A DNA stretch of 64,000 bases from Pseudomonadota bacterium. Lineage in GTDB: Bacteria > Desulfobacterota > Binatia > Binatales > Binataceae. The notes below the pieces were generated by a model. The model was not told the DNA's origin. It saw only the letters and a list, made by a program, of their open reading frames with translations, and did not search any database. Made by a program: the position numbers and the translations under genes. Where the stretch lies: contig JAJPJA010000042.1 of the NCBI GenBank assembly GCA_021324455.1, positions 1 through 64,000 on the forward strand. The letters run 5' to 3'. Below are positions 9,957 to 19,362 of this stretch, in pieces; positions within the stretch are counted from its first letter, which is position 1, and each line of letters opens with the position of its first letter.

Positions 9957-10574
9957 ATGGCCGAGGTCAACGCCAACGTCGTCAAGGAACTGCGCGAGAA
10001 AACCGGCGCGGGAGTGATGGATTGCAAAAAGGCGCTCGCGGAAAGCGCGGGCGACCTGGAAAAGGCCATCACCTGGCTGCGGCAGAAGGGAATCGCGGCG
10101 ATGGCCAAGCGCGCCGGACGGGTCGCGTCAGAAGGCTGTATCGGTTCCTATATCCACGCCGGCGGCAAGCTGGGCGTCCTGATTGAGGTCAACTGCGAGA
10201 CCGATTTCGTAGCCAAGACGCCGGAGTTCCAGGCGTTGGTCAAGGAGCTGGCGATGCAGGTGGCGGCGGCCAATCCGCGCTGCGTGGCGCGCGAGCAATT
10301 GCCGGCTGAAATCATCGCCCAGGAGCGCGAAATTTATGCCGCTCAGTCGGCTGACAAGCCGGCGGCGGTAATCAACAAAATTGTCGAGGGAAAACTGGAG
10401 AAATTTTACCGCGACGTCTGCCTGATGGAGCAAGGCTACATCCGCGACCCCGCCCGCACCGTCAATGAAATCGTTACCGAATACGCCGCCAAGGTGGGCG
10501 AAAAAATTGAAGTGCGCCGCTTCGTGCGCTTTCAACTGGGCGAGGGACTCGACAACAGCAAGTCACAGGACTGA
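9957..10574 (+). CDS. tsf: elongation factor Ts
   Basis: Guanine nucleotide exchange factor for EF-Tu. The N-terminal UBA-like segment K-E-L-R-E-K-T-G-A-G-V-M-D-C-K-K-A-L is intact, followed by E-V-N-C-E-T-D-F-V-A. At 205 residues it is the short form (E. coli has 283), with one rather than two subdomains of the core. Start ATG follows GTAGGAAAAAGCTC. Confidence 0.97.
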   Translation: MAEVNANVVKELREKTGAGVMDCKKALAESAGDLEKAITWLRQKGIAAMAKRAGRVASEGCIGSYIHAGGKLGVLIEVNCETDFVAKTPEFQALVKELAMQVAAANPRCVAREQLPAEIIAQEREIYAAQSADKPAAVINKIVEGKLEKFYRDVCLMEQGYIRDPARTVNEIVTEYAAKVGEKIEVRRFVRFQLGEGLDNSKSQD

Positions 10575-10599
10575 ATCACTGGTAGCGGACTGAGCGGCT

Positions 10600-11340
10600 G
10601 TGTCTGAAGAACAAGCTGAAAAACCCCGGCCCCGCTACTCGCGGATCCTGCTCAAATTGTCCGGCGAAGCGCTGGCGCCCGCTACCGGCTTCGGTATCGA
10701 CCACAACGTTCTGTCCGCCATCGCGGGCGAAATCAAAGAGATAACCCTGTTCCCGGTTCAGGTCGCGATCGTAATCGGGGGCGGTAACCTGATGCGCGGC
10801 GCCAGCTACGAGGCGCGCGGCATGGACCGCAACTCCGCCGACCACATGGGGATGCTGGCGACGGTAATCAACTCGCTGGCATTGCAGGACGCACTGGAAC
10901 ATGTCGGAGTCACTACCCGGGTGATGTCGGCGCTGGCGGTGCAGGCGGTATGCGAGCCGTACATCCGCCGCCGCGCCATCCGTCATCTGGAAAAGGGGCG
11001 GGTGGTGATTTTCGCCGCCGGCACCGGCAATCCATATTTCACCACTGACACTGCGGCAAGTCTCCGCGCGATGGAAGTAGGTGCGGAAATTATCCTCAAA
11101 GCCAGCCACACTGTGGACGGGGTCTACGACCGCGACCCGGCGTTGGACGCGGGGGCGCGGCGTTTTGAGCGTCTGAGTTATCTGGAAATCCTAAAACGCG
11201 GTCTCAAAGTGATGGATTCCACCGCCATTTCCATGTGCATGGATCACAAGCTGCCGGTGCTGGTTTTCAATCTCCAAAAAGTCGGTAATATAAAACGTGC
11301 CGTACTCGGCGAGCGGATCGGAACGCTGGTAAGCTTGTGA
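10600..11340 (+). CDS. pyrH: UMP kinase
   Basis: Phosphorylates UMP to UDP. 246 residues, amino-acid-kinase fold, with L-K-L-S-G-E-A-L near the N-terminus, [11 protein letters not shown] and [11 protein letters not shown] start 25 nt after tsf. Conserved rpsB-tsf-pyrH-frr order. Confidence 0.97.
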   Translation: MSEEQAEKPRPRYSRILLKLSGEALAPATGFGIDHNVLSAIAGEIKEITLFPVQVAIVIGGGNLMRGASYEARGMDRNSADHMGMLATVINSLALQDALEHVGVTTRVMSALAVQAVCEPYIRRRAIRHLEKGRVVIFAAGTGNPYFTTDTAASLRAMEVGAEIILKASHTVDGVYDRDPALDAGARRFERLSYLEILKRGLKVMDSTAISMCMDHKLPVLVFNLQKVGNIKRAVLGERIGTLVSL

Positions 11341-11367
11341 CCGGAATCCCGGCCGGGAATTTGAGCC

Positions 11368-11928
11368 ATGAAAGATGAAGTTATCGAGGAAGCTCATCAC
11401 CAGATGGAGGCGGCGCTGACGGCCTTCCGGCATGAATTGGCACGCGTACGCACCGGGCGCGCCTCCACCGCACTGATTGAAGGGCTGGTGGTCAACTATC
11501 ATGGCGCCAAAGTCAACCTGCGTCAGTTGGCGGGGCTGGCCGCTCCCGAAGCGCGGCTGCTGGTAATCACGCCTTACGACCGCAGTTCGATTCACGACAT
11601 CGAAAAGGCGATTCAACAGGCTCCCGAACTTGGTTTGACCCCGGTCAACGACGGCAAGGTCATCCGCCTGCCAATACCGGAATTGACCGAGCAACGGCGC
11701 AAGGAACTGGTGCGTCATATCCGGAAAATCGCGGAGGATTTCCGGGTCTCGATCCGCAATCATCGGCGCGACGCCAACGACATGCTTAAGCAGCTTCACA
11801 AGGAAAAGGAGATTACGGACGACGACCTGCGCGCCGCGGAACAGAAAGTGCAACAGTTCACCACCGAGTACATCGAAAAGTTGGACAAGGTATTGGCGGG
11901 CAAAGAGGCGGAGGTTATGGAGGTGTGA
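11368..11928 (+). CDS. frr: ribosome recycling factor
   Basis: 186 residues, the standard length. It carries V-R-T-G-R-A-S near the N-terminus and R-R-D-A-N-D-M-L-K in the coiled-coil arm. Splits post-termination ribosomes with EF-G. Follows pyrH by 27 nt. Confidence 0.97.
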   Translation: MKDEVIEEAHHQMEAALTAFRHELARVRTGRASTALIEGLVVNYHGAKVNLRQLAGLAAPEARLLVITPYDRSSIHDIEKAIQQAPELGLTPVNDGKVIRLPIPELTEQRRKELVRHIRKIAEDFRVSIRNHRRDANDMLKQLHKEKEITDDDLRAAEQKVQQFTTEYIEKLDKVLAGKEAEVMEV

Positions 11929-11977
11929 GTTGCCTCCACCGAGTTCCACGCGCTCTGGCCGTAAAGCAAGGTAAAAA

Positions 11978-12760
11978 TTGGGATCGCTTCCATTGAATGA
12001 TTTCCCGGACCTGTCGCTGGATCCGGAGCGGATGCCGCGCCATGTCGCAATTGTGATGGACGGCAACGGGCGATGGGCCACGCGGCGCGGGTTGGCGCGT
12101 CTGGAGGGACATCGGCGCGGCAAGGATTCGGTGCGCGCGGTGGTCGACGCCGCCCGCGAACTGGGTATCCCCTACCTGACCCTGTTTGCCTTCTCCAGCG
12201 AGAACTGGCAGCGCCCCAGCTCCGAAGTGCGCTTTCTGATGCAGTTGCTGCATCGATACCTGATCACCGAAACCAAGCGCATGATGAAGCGCGATATCCG
12301 CCTGATTGCGCTGGGCGACTGTAGCCGGCTGCCGGCCCAGGTGCAAAAGGCCCTGCGCGAGACCGTGGAATGCACCGCGGGCAACCGCGCGATGACGGTG
12401 GCGCTGGCGGTCTCATACAGCGGCCGGCAGGAAATCGTTCGCGCCGCCCGGCGCCTCGCCGCCGAAGTCGCGTCGGGCGGTATGCGCCCTGAAGACATCG
12501 ACGAATTCGCCGTCGCCAGCCGCCTGGATACGGCCGGATTGCCCGATCCCGACCTGCTGATCCGCACCTCCGGCGAGCTCCGCATCTCCAACTTCTTTTT
12601 GTTCCAACTTTCCTACACAGAGCTCTATTTCACCGAGACCCTGTGGCCCGACTTCCGCGAGCGCGAATTCCTGGCCGCGCTCAGCGCCTATCAGCGCCGG
12701 GAACGCCGCTTCGGCTCAGTCGATACGGCTGCGCGCCCGCCCCTGCGTGTTGCGAACTAG
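11978..12760 (+). CDS. uppS: undecaprenyl diphosphate synthase
   Basis: Cis-prenyltransferase that makes the C55 carrier lipid for peptidoglycan. I-V-M-D-G-N-G-R-W-A contains the catalytic Asp28, and F-A-F-S-S-E-N-W-Q-R-P follows. The R-T-S-G-E-L-R-I-S-N-F substrate loop is present. 260 residues from TTG 11978; a second in-frame TTG at 11993 is possible. Its end overlaps the start of cdsA by 14 nt. Confidence 0.96.
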   Translation: MGSLPLNDFPDLSLDPERMPRHVAIVMDGNGRWATRRGLARLEGHRRGKDSVRAVVDAARELGIPYLTLFAFSSENWQRPSSEVRFLMQLLHRYLITETKRMMKRDIRLIALGDCSRLPAQVQKALRETVECTAGNRAMTVALAVSYSGRQEIVRAARRLAAEVASGGMRPEDIDEFAVASRLDTAGLPDPDLLIRTSGELRISNFFLFQLSYTELYFTETLWPDFREREFLAALSAYQRRERRFGSVDTAARPPLRVAN

Positions 12761-13556
12761 AATCCTGACGGCGGCCCTGGTTCTGCCGCCGCTGTTGGCC
12801 CTGATCATCTTCGCACCCGCCTGGGCCATCGAATTGCTGGTCGGATTGTGCTGCCTGTGGGGCCTGTACGAAGTCGGCTCGATGGTTGCGGCAGTCGCGG
12901 CGGTCTCCGTCGCCGCGCTGATCGTGACTGGGGCGATTCCGGCGGCGATCGGGTTGCGACAATCGGCGCCGGATCTGACCGCCATGCTGGCGATGGCGGC
13001 GATTGCCGCGATGTGCGCGTTGACGGCGTGGGTCAATTTTCACCCCTCCGCGAATTTGCCGCGCAGCTTGTTGGTAATTATTGGCGGACTTTACGTCGGC
13101 GCGCTGTATCCTTACTTCGCCCTGCTCCGCGCCGAAACCCACGGCATCGCACTGCTCCTGATGCTCTTGCTGGTGGTGATGGCCGGTGACTCGGGCGCTT
13201 ATTTCGTCGGCCGCGCGATCGGACGGATAAAGCTGATGCCCGCGGTAAGCCCGGGCAAAACCGTGGAAGGCGCGCTGGCTTATGTGGTATGCGGAGTCGT
13301 CGCGGCGTGGGTCGTGAAATGTCCCTTGCGAATCGGTTTGAGCGCGGCCAACGCGGCCGGATTCGGCGCGTTGATAAGCGTCGTCGCACAGGCCGGAGAT
13401 CTGGCCGAATCGGCGTTTAAGCGGCTGGCTGGAGTGAAGGATTCAGGATGGCTCTTTCCGGGCCATGGCGGGCTGCTCGATCGTGCCGATAGCCTAGTGT
13501 TCGCGGCGGTTTTTGCATACTATTACAGCAGGTGGCTGGGTCTCACCAGCGCCTGA
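12747..13556 (+). CDS. cdsA: phosphatidate cytidylyltransferase
   Basis: Makes CDP-diacylglycerol in the inner membrane, feeding the pssA product encoded downstream at 18476. 269 residues with several hydrophobic segments. The C-terminal family signature S-D-x-A-E-S is represented by A-G-D-L-A-E-S-A-F-K-R and the K-D-S-G-W-L-F-P-G-H-G-G-L-L-D-R-A-D-S stretch. GTG start inside the uppS end implies translational coupling. dxr, usually next in this cluster, is missing. Confidence 0.95.
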   Translation: MLRTRILTAALVLPPLLALIIFAPAWAIELLVGLCCLWGLYEVGSMVAAVAAVSVAALIVTGAIPAAIGLRQSAPDLTAMLAMAAIAAMCALTAWVNFHPSANLPRSLLVIIGGLYVGALYPYFALLRAETHGIALLLMLLLVVMAGDSGAYFVGRAIGRIKLMPAVSPGKTVEGALAYVVCGVVAAWVVKCPLRIGLSAANAAGFGALISVVAQAGDLAESAFKRLAGVKDSGWLFPGHGGLLDRADSLVFAAVFAYYYSRWLGLTSA

Positions 13557-13574
13557 CGGCTTCCGAGGGTTTGG

Positions 13575-15008
13575 ATGCTCACATCAATCATTGCGGCTGT
13601 CATTATCCTTGGTACCCTGGTTCTTATTCATGAGGCCGGCCATTTCTTCGTAGCCAAGCGATGTGGTGTGCGCGTCTTGCGCTTCTCCATCGGTTACCCC
13701 CCCAAGCTGTTCGGTATCCGGCGCGGCGAGACCGAATACGCAATCGGCGGCACTCCCTTTGGCGGATACGTGCGGATGCTGGGGGACGAGATTGGCGACG
13801 AGATGAGTCCCGCGGATGTGCACACCTATCTGACCGAAGTTTCCCGCGATTTGCGCTACGCAATCGACCACCCTGCCGACGCCGATCCGGAACTAAGGAA
13901 CCGCCTGGAGCAGGCCCGCGAGGGTTTTCCTCCGCTGGCGGCGTCGGAGACCGGATCCGGGGTGGCGGCTGATAATTCTGCTGACGACAGGGTGCTGGCG
14001 CTGAGCCAGGTTCTGGCTCGGGACCGCGAGCCGGAACAACTCCTGCGCCGGATCCTTGGCCGCGCCCCGCATGATGCCGAACGCGAGTTGCTCGACGAAG
14101 CACAGCGCCGCGGCAGCGTCGCCGAGGCAATCAAGTTCCTGTCCGAGCATCGTCCTCCGGTACTGGCGCGGGAAATCGAACAGCGTGCCTTTCCCACCCA
14201 GAGTTTGGCCAAGCGCTTCGCGATCGTGCTGGCCGGTCCGGCGGCGAATATCATCCTGGCGCCGATTCTGCTGGCGATCGTGTTCATGTACGGCATGCCG
14301 CGGCTGCTGCCGGTTATCGGCGAGATGCAAAAGGGGATGCCCGCGGCAAAGGCCGGGCTTAAGAAGGGCGACCACATCCTGTCGATCGACGGCAAGCAGA
14401 TCGACAATTGGGAAGACCTTTCAGCCGCGATCAAGAAAAGCCATGGCACGCCGCTGCATATTAAACTGGAACGCAAGGTTGACGGCGTCAATACGATTGA
14501 GAATCTGACCATCTCTCCGGTGCACATGACGGAGCCGGGTTCGCTGGCCGGGGCGCAGTGGGTAATCGGTGTGCTGCCGCGCGGCGACAATACCATCGAG
14601 CGGCAAAATCCGCTCATCGCCGTGCCGCATGCGGTGATGGAAACCGCGCAGATGGCCGGAGAGCTGGTGGTTGGAATCGCACGGATTTTCAGCGGCGCCA
14701 CCCCCGTGCGCCAGGCGTTGGGCGGTCCCATCATGATCGCCCAGATGGCGGGACGCGAGGCCCGTCAGGGCCTCTCCAGCGTCCTGATGTTCACCGTGAT
14801 GCTGAGCCTGGAGTTGGGCATCATCAACCTGTTGCCGGTGCCGATGCTGGACGGCGGTCATCTGTTCTTTTTCGTCATCGAAGGGCTGCGCGGCCGGCCG
14901 CTCAAACTGCGCCATCGCGAGATCGCGCAGCAGGTGGGTCTGTTTCTGCTCGTGATGCTGATGGCGTTTGTGATTTTTAATGACATCTCAAGGATTGTTC
15001 AGGGCTGA
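13575..15008 (+). CDS. rseP: RseP-type site-2 metalloprotease with enlarged TM1-TM2 loop
   Basis: Intramembrane zinc protease. The zinc motif is His19-Glu20-x-x-His23, the third ligand region L-D-G-G-H has Asp426, and G-G-Y-V-R-M-L-G marks the membrane-associated beta-loop. A PDZ domain occupies about residues 245-320. Between M-L-G-D-E (about 72) and the second membrane segment (about 215) lie some 130 mostly charged, helical residues where ordinary RseP proteins have a short linker. Total length is 477 against about 450 for E. coli RseP, which instead has two PDZ domains. Starts 18 nt after cdsA, the conserved order apart from absent dxr. Confidence 0.95.
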   Translation: MLTSIIAAVIILGTLVLIHEAGHFFVAKRCGVRVLRFSIGYPPKLFGIRRGETEYAIGGTPFGGYVRMLGDEIGDEMSPADVHTYLTEVSRDLRYAIDHPADADPELRNRLEQAREGFPPLAASETGSGVAADNSADDRVLALSQVLARDREPEQLLRRILGRAPHDAERELLDEAQRRGSVAEAIKFLSEHRPPVLAREIEQRAFPTQSLAKRFAIVLAGPAANIILAPILLAIVFMYGMPRLLPVIGEMQKGMPAAKAGLKKGDHILSIDGKQIDNWEDLSAAIKKSHGTPLHIKLERKVDGVNTIENLTISPVHMTEPGSLAGAQWVIGVLPRGDNTIERQNPLIAVPHAVMETAQMAGELVVGIARIFSGATPVRQALGGPIMIAQMAGREARQGLSSVLMFTVMLSLELGIINLLPVPMLDGGHLFFFVIEGLRGRPLKLRHREIAQQVGLFLLVMLMAFVIFNDISRIVQG

Positions 15009-15813
15009 TCTCCTCCTTAGTCAAAGCCGCCGCTTCGGCCCGGTGCTGGGGCTGGAAACCGGCGGCCCTCAGGCCAGTCTCGCAGTCGCCTCTCACGGAC
15101 GGATTATCGCCGCCGATATGCCCGCGCGCCGGGCGCATGGCGAGTCCGTGGCGGGCGCGATTGAGGCGATGCTGCGGGGATGCAACCTCAAAATCGGCGA
15201 ACTGGCCGGGATTGCGGTGGGTATCGGTCCCGGCTCCTTTACCGGGCTGAGGATCGCGCTAAGCTACGCCAAGGGGGTGGCTTTGGCGGCGGGATGCGCG
15301 CTGGTGGGGATTCCCAGTCTCGACGCGATGGCCTTGTGCGCGCTGGAATTGCCGGATTTGGCCCCGGCCGCGGCAATTTGTCCGATTCTCGACGCCCGCA
15401 AAGGAGAGCTGTACGCCGCTCTTTACCGGCAGGTGGAGAACGGGGTAGAGAAATTATCCGGCGAATTTCTGTCCACGCCGGAGCAATTGGCCGCGCGTCT
15501 GGAGGCGGCGACGATTTTTTTCGGCGACGGCGGATGCGGCGAATTGATCAGACAGGCTGTGCACCCCGATCCCGCGATGCTGGCGGACTGGGGCGCCGCG
15601 CCGCCGCCCGCGGTGCTGATCGCGGCGCTGGGTGCGGCGCGTATTGCCCGCGGCGAGAGTGACGCTGCCGCCAGCCTTCAGCCGCTTTACGTACGACCGT
15701 CCGCCGCCGAACTGAAACTTAAGCGTCCGGCAAATTCTGCCGGTTTGGAGGACATATGGAGCAAAGGGAAGAAGAGCTCATCCGCCAACACGCAGACCAC
15801 GACCAGGAATTGA
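14980..15813 (+). CDS. tsaB: tRNA t6A biosynthesis protein TsaB
   Basis: Partner of TsaD in making threonylcarbamoyladenosine at position 37 of ANN-decoding tRNAs. The ASKHA-fold N-terminus L-G-L-E-T-G-G and the diagnostic G-I-G-P-G-S-F-T-G-L-R-I-A are present. 277 residues from ATG 14980, overlapping rseP by 29 nt; a later GTG at 15041 would match the usual N-terminus more closely. The Ser/Thr-rich tail overlaps the next small gene. Confidence 0.93.
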   Translation: MTSQGLFRADLLLSQSRRFGPVLGLETGGPQASLAVASHGRIIAADMPARRAHGESVAGAIEAMLRGCNLKIGELAGIAVGIGPGSFTGLRIALSYAKGVALAAGCALVGIPSLDAMALCALELPDLAPAAAICPILDARKGELYAALYRQVENGVEKLSGEFLSTPEQLAARLEAATIFFGDGGCGELIRQAVHPDPAMLADWGAAPPPAVLIAALGAARIARGESDAAASLQPLYVRPSAAELKLKRPANSAGLEDIWSKGKKSSSANTQTTTRN

Positions 15814-15974
15814 GGGCTCTGTACGAAGAGCATCAGCAATTCAAGCGCAGGCTCGAAAGTTTTCGCGAGAGAGCTTATCTCACCGCCGAAGAGGAAATGG
15901 AGAAGAAACGAATTCAGAAACTCAAGCTGGCGCAGAAAGACCGGATCATGGCGATCTTAGCCCGCTACCGCTAA
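15756..15974 (+). CDS. DUF465 (YdcH-like) small coiled-coil protein
   Basis: 72 residues, almost entirely charged helix, with the DUF465 tail pattern E-K-K-R-I-Q-K-L-K-L-A-Q-K-D-R-I. Its start lies inside the tsaB 3' end in another frame, preceded by TTGGAGG at good spacing. Function of the family is unknown. Confidence 0.85.
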   Translation: MEQREEELIRQHADHDQELRALYEEHQQFKRRLESFRERAYLTAEEEMEKKRIQKLKLAQKDRIMAILARYR

Positions 15975-16018
15975 TCTGAGCGCCCCGCGATGCCAACTGT
16001 TTCAGGTTCGCCGAACCG

Positions 16019-16543
16019 ATGCCGAGTCATACCATAAGCGTTTTAGTCGAAAATGAGTTCGGCGTGCTCGCCCGCGTCGCCGGCCTGTTTTCAGGACGTG
16101 GTTACAATATCGAGTCGCTGACCGTAAACGAGGACCCCATCGATCCCACCGTGTCGCGCATCGTCCTGGTCACCTCGGGCGACGACCAGGTGCTCGAACA
16201 GATCAGCAAGCAGCTCAACAAGCTGGTTTCGGTAATCAAGATTGTGGATTTCAAAGACGTCGACACCATCGATCGGGAGATCGTGATGGTGCGCGTCGCG
16301 GTCGATGATCGCACGCGCTCGGAATTCGATTCGATCGTGTCGGCGTTTCGCGGCCGGGTGGTCGATATCGGGCCGCGCTCGATTACCGTCGAACTGACCG
16401 GCGACAGCGAAAAAATCAAAGGCTTCATCAACCTGTTGCGCCCGTTGGGAATCAAGGAGATCGTGCGTTCGGGCAAGATCGCCATGGCCCGTTCGGTCCA
16501 GCTAAACGGCGGCGCGCGCCGCTCAAAGGAGATTTCCCCGTGA
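16019..16543 (+). CDS. ilvN: acetolactate synthase, regulatory small subunit
   Basis: ACT-domain subunit that confers valine feedback control on acetohydroxyacid synthase. N-terminal ACT motif [17 protein letters not shown], then R-G-Y-N-I-E-S-L. 174 residues. The catalytic subunit ilvB, usually directly upstream, is not here; a DUF465 gene takes its place. Stop overlaps the ilvC start by 4 nt (GTGA). Confidence 0.95.
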   Translation: MPSHTISVLVENEFGVLARVAGLFSGRGYNIESLTVNEDPIDPTVSRIVLVTSGDDQVLEQISKQLNKLVSVIKIVDFKDVDTIDREIVMVRVAVDDRTRSEFDSIVSAFRGRVVDIGPRSITVELTGDSEKIKGFINLLRPLGIKEIVRSGKIAMARSVQLNGGARRSKEISP

Positions 16544-17556
16544 AGGTGTTTTTCGATCGCGACGCCGACCTCAGCGCGCTGAGACCGCATAAAATCGCCG
16601 TCATCGGCTACGGCAGCCAGGGCCATGCCCATTCGCTCAACCTGCGCGACAGCGGCATGGACGTATGCGTGGGTCTGCCCAGGGACAGCAAGTCATGGAA
16701 CAAGGCCGCCACCCAGGGCTTGCCGGTGCTGGAGACGGCCGAGGCCGCCCGCCGCGCCGACGTAATCATGATGCTGGTGCCGGACGAAGCCGGCGCCGAC
16801 ATCTACCAGAAGGAAATCGAGCCGGGGCTCAAGCCGGGCAAGTATCTGGCCTTCGGCCACGGCTTCAATATCCATTTCAAAGCTATCGCCCCGCCCAAAG
16901 ACGTCAACGTCTTCATGATCGCGCCCAAGGGGCCCGGGCACCTGGTGCGGTCGGAATACACCAAGGGGCGCGGCGTGCCCTGTCTGCTCGCGGTCCAGCA
17001 GGATCCCAGCGGCGATACTCACAAAGTTGCGTTAGCGTGGGGTGCGGCGATTGGCGGCGGCCGCGCCGCGATTATCGAAACCAGTTTCAAGGAAGAAACC
17101 GAGACCGACCTGTTCGGCGAACAGTCGGTGCTGTGCGGCGGTCTGACGGAACTTATTCGCGCCGGTTATGAAACCCTGGTTGAAGCGGGCTATGCGCCCG
17201 AAATGGCGTACTTCGAATGCCTGCACGAGGTGAAGCTCATCGTGGACCTGATTTACGAGGGCGGCATCTCGAACATGCGCTACTCGATCAGCAACACGGC
17301 GGAATACGGCGATATGACGCGCGGCAAGCGAGTGGTGGGACCGGCGACCCGTCAGGCAATGAAGGAAATTCTCGGCGACATCCAGTCGGGCAAGTTCGCG
17401 CAGGAATGGATCGGCGAGTATCGGGCCGGGATGCCCAATTTCCGCCGCCTGCGCCAGGAAGCTGAACGGCATCCGATCGAGGAAGTCGGCCGCAAGCTCA
17501 GATCGTTCATGCCATGGCTGGCCAGCGACCGGCTGGTGGACAAAACCAGGAACTGA
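16540..17556 (+). CDS. ilvC: ketol-acid reductoisomerase
   Basis: NADPH- and Mg-dependent isomeroreductase of the valine/isoleucine pathway. 338 residues, short class I form. Rossmann motif [11 protein letters not shown][10 protein letters not shown] and the metal-binding region [12 protein letters not shown] are intact. GTG start overlaps the ilvN stop. Confidence 0.98.
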   Translation: MKVFFDRDADLSALRPHKIAVIGYGSQGHAHSLNLRDSGMDVCVGLPRDSKSWNKAATQGLPVLETAEAARRADVIMMLVPDEAGADIYQKEIEPGLKPGKYLAFGHGFNIHFKAIAPPKDVNVFMIAPKGPGHLVRSEYTKGRGVPCLLAVQQDPSGDTHKVALAWGAAIGGGRAAIIETSFKEETETDLFGEQSVLCGGLTELIRAGYETLVEAGYAPEMAYFECLHEVKLIVDLIYEGGISNMRYSISNTAEYGDMTRGKRVVGPATRQAMKEILGDIQSGKFAQEWIGEYRAGMPNFRRLRQEAERHPIEEVGRKLRSFMPWLASDRLVDKTRN

Positions 17557-17590
17557 GGACCACGGTCCGACACCGCCGTACTCCCTGCTG

Positions 17591-17756
17591 TCATTCCGAA
17601 CGGGCGCAAAGCGCCCGATTCGGAGCGCACATCGATGCCGCGTCGGCGCGGGCAGCCGAGAATCGGCGCAATGCGATCTGCGGTTTGCCGGCGAAGCGCA
17701 AAATCGCTTTGCGTCAATCTCTGTGCGCGGAACGAACCGCGCGCGGTTCGGGATGA
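17591..17756. repeat. MITE-like intergenic element with inverted ends
   Basis: Ends are TCATTCCGAAC (17591-17601) and GTTCGGGATGA (17746-17756), inverted with one mismatch. Inside are a hairpin CGGGCGC-AAA-GCGCCCG (17601-17617), an inverted pair CGCAAA/TTTGCG (near 17698-17714) and a perfect 18-bp palindrome CGAACCGCGCGCGGTTCG (17733-17750). No coding capacity. It fills most of the ilvC-psd gap. Confidence 0.6.
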
Positions 17757-17801
17757 GCGGGCCGGCCTGGAAGCGGACTTCCCAACCTCAAAGCCATAAC
17801 T

Positions 17802-18479
17802 GTGTCCACATCAACCTACCGCGCTCAGCAAACACCTCGCCGGGCGCTGCCGCTTGCGCCTGAAGGCATCAAGATCGCGGTGGCCCTGCTGGGCGGCGGA
17901 CTGATTTTTATTCTGCTCCGAATCCACGCGCTCGGTGTTATGCTGTTGTTGTCAGGCGCGGCCGCGGCCTGGTTTTTCCGCGATCCCGATCGTACGCCGC
18001 CCCTGCGCGACGGGATCGTGATATCGGGCGCCGACGGCAAGGTGGTGCACGTCAGCGAAGGGCCGGCGCCGCACGCGGCCAACGCACGCTGCCGGCGCGT
18101 GTCGGTGTTCATGTCGCCGCTGGACGTTCACGTCAATCGCGCCCCGGTCGAAGGCGAAGTGACCGCGATCAAGCATACCGCGGGCGAGTTCCGCGCGGCG
18201 TTCAGGGACTACGCCAGCGAGCACAACGAGAGAAATCTCATTGTTTTCACCGACAAACAGGGACGTCCGCACGCGATGATGCAGATTGCGGGATATTTGG
18301 CGCGCCGTATCGTCTGCCGCCTCCATCTGCATGAGCCGGTGTTCATCGGTCAGCGGGTCGGGATCATCATGTTCGGCAGCCGCGTTGATCATTTTTTACC
18401 CCTTGAATACCGTGCTACGGTCAAGGTCGGCGACCGGGTCAAGGCGGGAGAGAGTGTCATCGGAGAACTGGCGCAATGA
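17802..18479 (+). CDS. psd: phosphatidylserine decarboxylase, short proenzyme type
   Basis: Decarboxylates phosphatidylserine to phosphatidylethanolamine. The enzyme self-cleaves at Gly-Ser to form its pyruvoyl group; here that site is F-G-S-R with Gly192-Ser193. A hydrophobic N-terminal stretch (about residues 28-65) is the membrane anchor. 225 residues, the short archaeal/Sinorhizobium-like form. GTG start; the stop overlaps pssA by ATGA. Confidence 0.93.
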   Translation: MSTSTYRAQQTPRRALPLAPEGIKIAVALLGGGLIFILLRIHALGVMLLLSGAAAAWFFRDPDRTPPLRDGIVISGADGKVVHVSEGPAPHAANARCRRVSVFMSPLDVHVNRAPVEGEVTAIKHTAGEFRAAFRDYASEHNERNLIVFTDKQGRPHAMMQIAGYLARRIVCRLHLHEPVFIGQRVGIIMFGSRVDHFLPLEYRATVKVGDRVKAGESVIGELAQ

Positions 18480-19342
18480 GGGAGCATGCTTATGAGGGCG
18501 CGCGGCGGCCGAAGATCAAGCTGATTTCGGGCCGTCTCAAGATGCGCCGCGAGGTCGCGGAACCGCTCAAACGCGGGGTTTTCCTGGTCCCGGCGGCGAT
18601 TACCTCGCTCGGCCTGCTCTCCGGTTTCTATTCGCTCATCTCCAGTATCAATCATCATTTCGAACTGGCCGCCACCATGATCGTGGTGGCCTTCGTCTGC
18701 GACGGTCTGGACGGCCGGGTCGCCCGCGCCTCGCGCACCTCAAGCCAGTTCGGAATCGAATACGACAGTCTGTCCGACGTGGTCGCTTTCGGCGTGGCGC
18801 CCGCCAGTCTGGTGTATATGTTTGCACTGACCTCGCTGGGCAATCTGGGATGGGTGCTCAGCGGAGCGTACGTGGTGTGCGCGGCGCTGCGGCTGGCGCG
18901 CTTCAACACCCAGGTCGGCGTGGTGGACAAGCGGCGCTTCGTGGGCCTGCCCGTGCCCGGCGCCGCCGCCATGATCGCGGGACTGGTGCTGGCGTACAGC
19001 TATTGCGAGTTCAACTCGGCCCGGATTCTGGCCGCCCTCGCCGCTCCGCTGACTTTGGCGCTGGCCTGCCTGATGGTGTCGCGGGTGCCCTATCCGAGCT
19101 TCAAATCGATCAAGCATCGCGACCGCGTGCCGCTGGAGTTGCTGGCAGTGGTGGTGATTATCGTCGCCGCGATGATCACGCTGCCCCAGCTGACGCTGTT
19201 TCTGGTCAGCAGCGCCTATGTGCTGTCGGGTCCGATGCTGTTTGTGCGCGGCGACCGGATCGGGCGGCTCGGGTCAGGAGAGGCGCACCGTCAATCCCCG
19301 TCCGTCGAAACCGCCGCCAGCCAGCCCCCTTTTCAGGCCTGA
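18476..19342 (+). CDS. pssA: CDP-diacylglycerol-serine O-phosphatidyltransferase
   Basis: Makes phosphatidylserine, the substrate of the upstream psd product. The CDP-alcohol phosphotransferase motif D-G-L-D-G-R-V-A-R ... G-I-E-Y-D-S-L-S-D is complete. 288 residues with about six to eight hydrophobic segments. Overlaps psd by 4 nt, so the pair is translationally coupled. Confidence 0.96.
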   Translation: MREHAYEGARRPKIKLISGRLKMRREVAEPLKRGVFLVPAAITSLGLLSGFYSLISSINHHFELAATMIVVAFVCDGLDGRVARASRTSSQFGIEYDSLSDVVAFGVAPASLVYMFALTSLGNLGWVLSGAYVVCAALRLARFNTQVGVVDKRRFVGLPVPGAAAMIAGLVLAYSYCEFNSARILAALAAPLTLALACLMVSRVPYPSFKSIKHRDRVPLELLAVVVIIVAAMITLPQLTLFLVSSAYVLSGPMLFVRGDRIGRLGSGEAHRQSPSVETAASQPPFQA

Positions 19343-19362
19343 AAAGTTCAGCCTGCTCTGCG

